21,402 nt of DNA. Origin: an uncultured Pseudomonadota bacterium. Its GTDB lineage: Bacteria > Pseudomonadota > Gammaproteobacteria > Burkholderiales > SG8-39. Shown here piece after piece: positions 13,948 to 21,402 of this stretch (positions within the stretch are counted from its first letter, which is position 1; each line of letters opens with the position of its first letter). The position numbers and the translations under genes were made by a program. Below the pieces are notes generated by a model that was not told the DNA's origin, ran no database searches, and saw nothing but the letters and a program-made list of their open reading frames with translations. The stretch spans positions 1 to 21,402 of the forward strand of contig CAITSH010000293.1 of assembly GCA_903895005.1 (NCBI GenBank), in the 5' to 3' direction.

Positions 13948-14820
13948 ATGAAACTTTGCCGATACGACAACGACCGCCTGGGCTTAATCCAGGGTGATGA
14001 GGTGCTTGATGTGAGCGCGGCGCTGGACCTGCTGCCCGCGCTGCGCTGGCCGCTGCCCCAGGGCGACCTGCTGATTGCCAATCTCGACAAGATCTTGCCG
14101 CGGGTGCGCGAACTGGCGGCTACGGCGACGCGAAAACCGGTTGCCCAGGTGAAATTCAAGTCCCCCGTTGCCAACCCGACCAAGATCGTCAATGCGCCGA
14201 TCAATTACCACGCCCATATTGATGAGGCGGAAAAAGACCAGGGCATCGCCCACGGCCGCGAAATCAAAAACAAGAACATCTGGGACTGGGGCTTGTTCCT
14301 CAAGGCCAACAGCGCGCTGATCGGTTTTGGCGAGGAAATCGCCTTGCGCTGGCCCGATCGTCGTAATGACCACGAGATCGAACTGGCGGTGATCATTGGC
14401 AAGACCTGCAACAAGGTAAAAAAGGAAAACGCCCTCGATTACGTGGCCGGCTATGCCATGGGCCTGGACATGACAATTCGCGGGCCGGAACTCCCCAGCT
14501 TCCGAAAGTCAGTGGATACTTATGCTGTGTGCGGCCCCTGGCTTGTTACAAAGGATGAGGTTGCCGACCCGAACAAGCTGAACTTGTCGATCAAGGTGAA
14601 TGGTGAAACGCGCCAGGCGTCCAATACGGACAAGTTGGTCTACGACGTGCATAAACTCATCGAATACGCGTCGAGCTTTTACACCCTCCATCCGGGCGAC
14701 ATCATTTTCACCGGGACGCCGGAAGGCGTGGGGCCGGTCAAACCGGGCGACCTGTTGTCCTGCGAAATTGAATCGGTCGGCAAGGCAGACATTCGTGTTG
14801 CCGCCGACTACGCGGGCTGA
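13948..14820 (+). CDS. FAH-family hydrolase, probable fumarylpyruvate-type hydrolase
   Basis: A 290-residue fumarylacetoacetate-hydrolase-fold enzyme. The metal ligands are visible as E143-x-E145 (DHEIELAVIIGK) and D174 (GLDMTIRG). The C-terminal LHPGDIIFTGTPEGVGPVKPGD block is the strongest family signature. These Mg2+/Mn2+ enzymes cleave C-C bonds in acylpyruvates; in the gentisate route the substrate is fumarylpyruvate, giving fumarate and pyruvate. The ATG at 13948 opens with MKLCRYDNDRLGLIQGDEV, the usual N-terminus; an upstream GTG adds unlike residues. Ribosome-site quality is poor (A-rich only). It is separated from the other pathway genes by the opposing Bug gene, so it needs its own promoter in 13758-13947, where I find no convincing one. 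Confidence 0.88.
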   Translation: MKLCRYDNDRLGLIQGDEVLDVSAALDLLPALRWPLPQGDLLIANLDKILPRVRELAATATRKPVAQVKFKSPVANPTKIVNAPINYHAHIDEAEKDQGIAHGREIKNKNIWDWGLFLKANSALIGFGEEIALRWPDRRNDHEIELAVIIGKTCNKVKKENALDYVAGYAMGLDMTIRGPELPSFRKSVDTYAVCGPWLVTKDEVADPNKLNLSIKVNGETRQASNTDKLVYDVHKLIEYASSFYTLHPGDIIFTGTPEGVGPVKPGDLLSCEIESVGKADIRVAADYAG

Positions 14821-14869
14821 ACAGGCCTTGCCCGCAGCGCGGGACTTTGGTGCTCTGCCGCATGATTTT

Positions 14870-14898
14870 TTGACTGGCAATCATCGAACACTTATAAT
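14870..14898 (+). promoter_or_regulatory. Near-consensus sigma-70 promoter of the atp operon
   Basis: TTGACT (14870-14875) and TATAAT (14893-14898) are separated by exactly 17 bases, matching the consensus at 11 of 12 positions. The predicted start is near 14905, about 18 bases before the atpI ATG. It is the strongest promoter I see in the window and fits high constitutive expression of ATP synthase. Confidence 0.85.
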
Positions 14899-14922
14899 CT
14901 TGCGGTTTGCGCGCGGGTGAAA

Positions 14923-15303
14923 ATGGCTTTCCTGATAGACAACAAGCCAATCCGCACGGTTTTGCGATGGCAGTTGTACGCAAGCCTCGCCCTTGCGGTA
15001 CTGGGTGGAATCTGGTTTGGCCATCATGGGGCGGTATCGGCGCTCCTCGGAGGGCTCGTGAATGTCACCGCCGGGTACGCTTACGGCAGGTTCGCATCGC
15101 GGCGTAACAAAGGACAGACCCCCGGGGATGTCCTCCGCTCATTGTTCAGGGCGGAGGCGAGCAAGTTCATCCTGATATTCGGGCAGCTTGGGTTGGTCAT
15201 GATGCTCTACAAGGACGTCATGCCGCTGGTGTTGATCGGGTCCTTCACGGTCACGGTATTGATGTTTGGCATGGCGATTATTGTTCGCGACAGCGACAAC
15301 TAG
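14923..15303 (+). CDS. atpI: ATP synthase subunit I
   Basis: A 126-residue inner-membrane protein with four hydrophobic helices (LYASLALAVLGGIWFG; AVSALLGGLVNVTAGYAYG; FILIFGQLGLVMMLY; PLVLIGSFTVTVLMFGMAIIV). First-gene position in the atp operon, length and the GLVNVTAGYAYGRFA stretch identify AtpI. The protein assists assembly of the c-ring and is not part of the finished enzyme. ATG 14923 is preferred; a GTG six bases earlier (14917) is in frame and lies inside the GGGTGA ribosome-site-like sequence. The gene directly follows the strong promoter. Confidence 0.85.
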   Translation: MAFLIDNKPIRTVLRWQLYASLALAVLGGIWFGHHGAVSALLGGLVNVTAGYAYGRFASRRNKGQTPGDVLRSLFRAEASKFILIFGQLGLVMMLYKDVMPLVLIGSFTVTVLMFGMAIIVRDSDN

Positions 15304-15334
15304 ACACTGAAAATCAGACACTAAGAAATTCAAG

Positions 15335-16138
15335 ATGGCTTCCGGCACACTTACCCCCACCGAGTACATCAATCACCACCTCACGTTCGCCACGCGCCAG
15401 ATTGGCGAAGGCGGCTTCTGGACCGTCCACATCGACTCACTGGTGGTCTCGGCACTGCTGGGCATCATCGGCATGGGCCTGATCTGGTGGGTGGTTCGCG
15501 GTGCGACGTCCGGTGTGCCGACCAAGCGCCAGGCCTTTGTGGAACTGATGTTTGTGTTTGTCGATGAACAGGTCAAAGGCATGTTCCACGGCAAGCGCGA
15601 TTTTGTCGCGCCGACTGCGCTGACGGTGTTTGTCTGGGTGCTTTTGATGAATGCGATGGACTTCCTGCCCGTCGACATCATGGCCTGGGTCCTGACCCAT
15701 GTCTTTCACCAGGAAGAATTCCGGCTTGTGCCCACGTCCGACATCAACACCACCTTCGCGCTCGCCTTGGGAGTGTGGTTCCTGATGATTTACTTCTCCA
15801 TCGCGGTCAAGGGACTGGGCGGGTGGATACACGAATTGTTCTGCGCCCCGTTCGGTTCCAATCCGCTGCTCTGGCCGTTCAATTTCCTGTTCAACGTGGT
15901 CGAATACGTGTCCAAGCCGCTGTCGCACTCGTTGCGGCTTTACGGCAACATGTACGCGGGCGAAATCATTTTTCTGTTGCTGTGGCTTTGGGCTGCGACC
16001 AGCCTGAGCGGGGCGTTTTTTGGCGCCATCCTGGGTATCGGCTGGTCGATCTTCCACATCCTGATCGTTGCATTGCAGGCCTACATATTCATGATGCTTA
16101 CCGTTGTTTATATCTCGATGGCGCATGAGACGCACTGA
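15335..16138 (+). CDS. atpB: ATP synthase Fo subunit a
   Basis: A 267-residue membrane subunit forming the proton half-channels next to the c-ring. The essential arginine is R201 in [15 protein letters not shown], equivalent to R210 of E. coli. Other typical segments are [17 protein letters not shown], the following [16 protein letters not shown], and a C-terminal [17 protein letters not shown] helix. Length matches the proteobacterial subunit (271 in E. coli). It follows atpI by 31 bases and is followed by a 96-base gap before atpE. Confidence 0.97.
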   Translation: MASGTLTPTEYINHHLTFATRQIGEGGFWTVHIDSLVVSALLGIIGMGLIWWVVRGATSGVPTKRQAFVELMFVFVDEQVKGMFHGKRDFVAPTALTVFVWVLLMNAMDFLPVDIMAWVLTHVFHQEEFRLVPTSDINTTFALALGVWFLMIYFSIAVKGLGGWIHELFCAPFGSNPLLWPFNFLFNVVEYVSKPLSHSLRLYGNMYAGEIIFLLLWLWAATSLSGAFFGAILGIGWSIFHILIVALQAYIFMMLTVVYISMAHETH

Positions 16139-16156
16139 AATGCCCGCCTTGGCTGA

Positions 16157-16510
<354 letters not shown>

Positions 16511-16566
16511 TCTGACCGCTCAGCCGGACCGCTTCAGGCGGACCGGTGCCGCCAGGGAATTCGAAT

Positions 16567-17037
16567 ATGAACATCAACTTCACACTGATCGCGCAGGCAA
16601 TATCTTTTGCGGTCTTCATCTTGTTTACGGTCAAGTTTGTGTGGCCGCCCTTGATGAAGGCCATCGAGGAGCGCCAGAAACTGATCGCCGACGGACTCGC
16701 CGCTGGTGAGCAGGGCAAGCTGCAACTGGAATCCTCGGGCAAGCTGGCAAGCGAAGAACTGGGCAAGGCGCGCTCGCGCGCCGCCGAGATCATCGCCCAG
16801 GCCGAAAAGCGCGCCGCGCAAATTCTCGAAGAAGCGAAGAGCTCTGCCAACGTCGAGGGCGATCGGCTGATCGCCGGCGCCAAGGCCGAGATCGAGCAGG
16901 AGGTGTCGAGCGCCAAGGAAGCCCTGCGCAAGCAGGTGTCCGCCCTGGTGGTCAGCGGCGCGGAGAAAATCCTGCAGCGCGAAGTCAACGCCGCCGCCCA
17001 CGCCGACCTGCTCAACCAGCTGCAACGGGAGCTGTAA
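16567..17037 (+). CDS. atpF: ATP synthase Fo subunit b
   Basis: A 156-residue peripheral-stalk subunit, the same length as the E. coli protein. One N-terminal membrane helix ([19 protein letters not shown]) leads into a long, charged, Ala-rich coiled coil (about residues 30-140) that dimerises and holds the F1 head. The ATG at 16567 is chosen because it starts with the family N-terminus [10 protein letters not shown] and has AGGGA (16554-16558) 8 bases upstream. The gene ends 6 bases before atpH, which implies coupled translation. Confidence 0.96.
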   Translation: MNINFTLIAQAISFAVFILFTVKFVWPPLMKAIEERQKLIADGLAAGEQGKLQLESSGKLASEELGKARSRAAEIIAQAEKRAAQILEEAKSSANVEGDRLIAGAKAEIEQEVSSAKEALRKQVSALVVSGAEKILQREVNAAAHADLLNQLQREL

Positions 17038-17043
17038 GCCGCC

Positions 17044-17583
17044 ATGGCCGAAATCGCCACACTCGCGCGGCCTTACGCCGAAGCCGTCTTCCGTCTTGCC
17101 GACACCGGTGGCACGCTCGCCGCGTGGTCGGCCACGCTTGGAACCCTCGCGAACGCTGCCGGGAACGCGGACATGCAGGCGTGCCTTTCAAACTACGACC
17201 TCAACGAGGCGCAGCTGCAGTCGCTTTTCATGTCCCTAAGCCCGGTCGGACTTTCAGCTGAGGCGAAAAATTTCGTCCAACTACTGATTGAGAACGACCG
17301 CCTGACCCTGCTGCCCGAGATTTTTGCGCAATTTGAAACGCTGAAAAACGAGCGCGAGGGCGTGGTTGATGCGCAGATAGTCTCCGCCTACGACCTCGAT
17401 GCGACGCAACTCTCGGGACTGGTGGCAGGGCTGGAAAAGCGCTTCAAACGCAAAATCAACCCCGCGGTGAGTGTCGACAAGGACCTCATCGGTGGCGTGC
17501 GCGTTGTGGTTGGCGACGAGGTCATCGACGGCTCGGTCCGCGGCAAGTTGGCCGCAATGGGCACCGGCCTGCTCAACAGCTGA
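17044..17583 (+). CDS. atpH: ATP synthase F1 subunit delta
   Basis: A 179-residue subunit that joins the peripheral stalk to the top of the alpha3-beta3 head. The N-terminal helical domain opens with ATLARPYAEAVFRLAD. The C-terminal part carries the family motif KINPAVSVDKDLIGGVRVVVGDEVIDGSVRGKL, split here as residues about 145-175. Length matches E. coli (177). It starts 6 bases after atpF and is followed by a 39-base gap with a ribosome site (AAGGA) for atpA. Confidence 0.96.
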   Translation: MAEIATLARPYAEAVFRLADTGGTLAAWSATLGTLANAAGNADMQACLSNYDLNEAQLQSLFMSLSPVGLSAEAKNFVQLLIENDRLTLLPEIFAQFETLKNEREGVVDAQIVSAYDLDATQLSGLVAGLEKRFKRKINPAVSVDKDLIGGVRVVVGDEVIDGSVRGKLAAMGTGLLNS

Positions 17584-17622
17584 CGCTGCCGAAACGAATC
17601 ACGAATTCTGAAGGAACCTACC

Positions 17623-19167
<1,545 letters not shown>

Positions 19168-19174
19168 ACCCTCT

Positions 19175-19200
19175 CCGTCCCCGGTAATCGCCGGGGACGG
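19175..19200 (+). repeat. Intercistronic hairpin between atpA and atpG
   Basis: CCGTCCCCGG (19175-19184) and CCGGGGACGG (19191-19200) form a perfect 10-base GC-rich stem with a 6-base loop, starting 8 bases after the atpA stop. No T tract follows (GTGAACAGC), so full termination is unlikely. It may protect upstream mRNA from 3' exonucleases or partly attenuate atpG. Confidence 0.6.
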
Positions 19201-19228
19201 GTGAACAGCTAAACGACAAGGCGCAGAA

Positions 19229-20092
19229 ATGGCCGGTTCAAAAGAAATACGCACCAAGATCAAGAGCGTGCAAAACACGCGCAAGATCACCAAGGCGATG
19301 GAAATGGTCGCGGCCTCGAAAATGAGGAAGGCCCAGGACCGCATGCGCGCGGCGCGCCCTTACGCTGAAAAAATCCGCAACGTCGCGGCGCACATCAGCC
19401 ATGCCAATCCCGAGTACCGTCATCCTTTCCTCGTTGAGCGCGATTCGGTGAAGAAGGTGGGAATCATCATCATCACCACCGACAAGGGATTGTGTGGCGG
19501 TCTTAACACCAACGTGCTGCGCATGACCCTCAACAAGATGAAAGAGTGGGAGTCGCAGGGCGAGCAGTTCGAGGTCTGCGCCATTGGCAATAAAGGTTTC
19601 GGTTTCATGCAGCGGCTCGGAGCCAATGTTGTGTCGCACGTGATCCAGATGGGCGATAAACCGAACATGGAAAAAATGATCGGCGCTGTAAAGACCATGC
19701 TCGACGGCTACACCAACGACCGCTTCGACCGCCTGATGGTGTTCTACACCAAGTTCATCAACACCATGAAGCAGGAACCGGTGATGGAGCAATTACTGCC
19801 CCTTTCCGGTGAGAAAATCGGCGTGCCCGAGGGTTCCTGGGATTACATCTACGAGCCAGATGCGAAATCCGTGCTCGACCAAGTGCTGACTCGCTACGTT
19901 GAGTCGATGATTTTCCAGGGTGTGGCCGAAAATATGGCGTCTGAGCAGTCGGCGCGCATGGTCGCAATGAAGGCGGCCAGCGACAACGCCGGAAGCGTAA
20001 TTGATGAACTGACGTTGATTTACAACAAGACACGCCAGGCCGCCATTACCAAAGAATTGTCTGAGATCGTCGCCGGTGCGGCGGCGGTTTAA
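19229..20092 (+). CDS. atpG: ATP synthase F1 subunit gamma
   Basis: A 287-residue central-shaft subunit, equal in length to E. coli. The N-terminal helix ([20 protein letters not shown], then [14 protein letters not shown]) and the C-terminal helix ([18 protein letters not shown], then [21 protein letters not shown]) form the rotating coiled coil. The central domain carries the family [13 protein letters not shown] motif. A weak ribosome site precedes the ATG. It lies 61 bases after atpA, the gap being mostly the hairpin at 19175-19200. Confidence 0.97.
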   Translation: MAGSKEIRTKIKSVQNTRKITKAMEMVAASKMRKAQDRMRAARPYAEKIRNVAAHISHANPEYRHPFLVERDSVKKVGIIIITTDKGLCGGLNTNVLRMTLNKMKEWESQGEQFEVCAIGNKGFGFMQRLGANVVSHVIQMGDKPNMEKMIGAVKTMLDGYTNDRFDRLMVFYTKFINTMKQEPVMEQLLPLSGEKIGVPEGSWDYIYEPDAKSVLDQVLTRYVESMIFQGVAENMASEQSARMVAMKAASDNAGSVIDELTLIYNKTRQAAITKELSEIVAGAAAV

Positions 20093-20128
20093 CCGTTACA
20101 ACCGAATTCGAATCGTAAGCCTAGTTAG

Positions 20129-21402
<1,274 letters not shown>

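Noticed and set aside
13758..14204. 149-codon upstream extension of the Bug receptor frame
   Set aside because: A signal peptide and ribosome site identify the ATG at 13757. The extension is antisense to the FAH gene and shows no domain.

Overview
The window looks like chromosomal DNA of a high-GC betaproteobacterium, probably of the Burkholderiales or a neighbouring order. The clues are the ATP synthase protein sequences and their gene order I-B-E-F-H-A-G-D, an orphan Bug/TctC-type solute receptor (a family greatly expanded in that group), and a NagGH-like salicylate-hydroxylase-type oxygenase. The genus cannot be fixed from sequence alone. I see no rRNA, tRNA, CRISPR array or insertion sequence.

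Layout. (1) 1-1065: the 3' part of a Rieske oxygenase alpha subunit, closed by a strong hairpin terminator. (2) 1172-3417, minus strand: an M20 metallohydrolase and two envelope/secreted proteins of unknown function. A PerM/AI-2E-type membrane protein (3500-4696) is divergent from them. (3) 4784-8284, minus strand: a TonB-dependent receptor preceded by a protein that joins a MerR/excisionase-like DNA-binding domain to a citrate-synthase fold. (4) 8396-12661, plus strand: a compact catabolic operon with oxygenase large subunit, small subunit, Rieske ferredoxin, an ornithine-cyclodeaminase-family protein and a bicupin ring-cleavage-type dioxygenase. A long perfect hairpin ends it. (5) 12759-13757, minus strand: an orphan Bug receptor. 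(6) 13948-14820, plus strand: an FAH-family hydrolase suited to fumarylpyruvate-type cleavage. (7) 14870 to the end: a near-consensus promoter and the F1Fo ATP synthase operon, with atpD cut by the window end.

How the genes may work together. The oxygenase components resemble salicylate 5-hydroxylase, which makes gentisate. The bicupin resembles gentisate/salicylate dioxygenases and the FAH protein resembles fumarylpyruvate hydrolase, so a hydroxylation, ring-cleavage and hydrolysis route for a salicylate-like or amino-substituted aromatic acid is likely. The ferredoxin reductase and any maleylpyruvate isomerase are not in the window. The ornithine-cyclodeaminase-family gene overlaps the ferredoxin gene by 4 nt, which points to a nitrogen-containing intermediate.

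The most unusual item is the HTH-citrate-synthase fusion. Its citrate-synthase half has lost the second catalytic histidine (Leu323) and has Glu371 at the catalytic aspartate position. The divergent promoter region holds a perfect 7-2-7 palindrome directly next to a TATAAT box for the fusion gene and just upstream of a TTGACA box for the catabolic operon. I propose that it is a repurposed citrate-synthase fold acting as a metabolite-sensing transcription regulator of the adjacent operon. This is inference and has not been shown.
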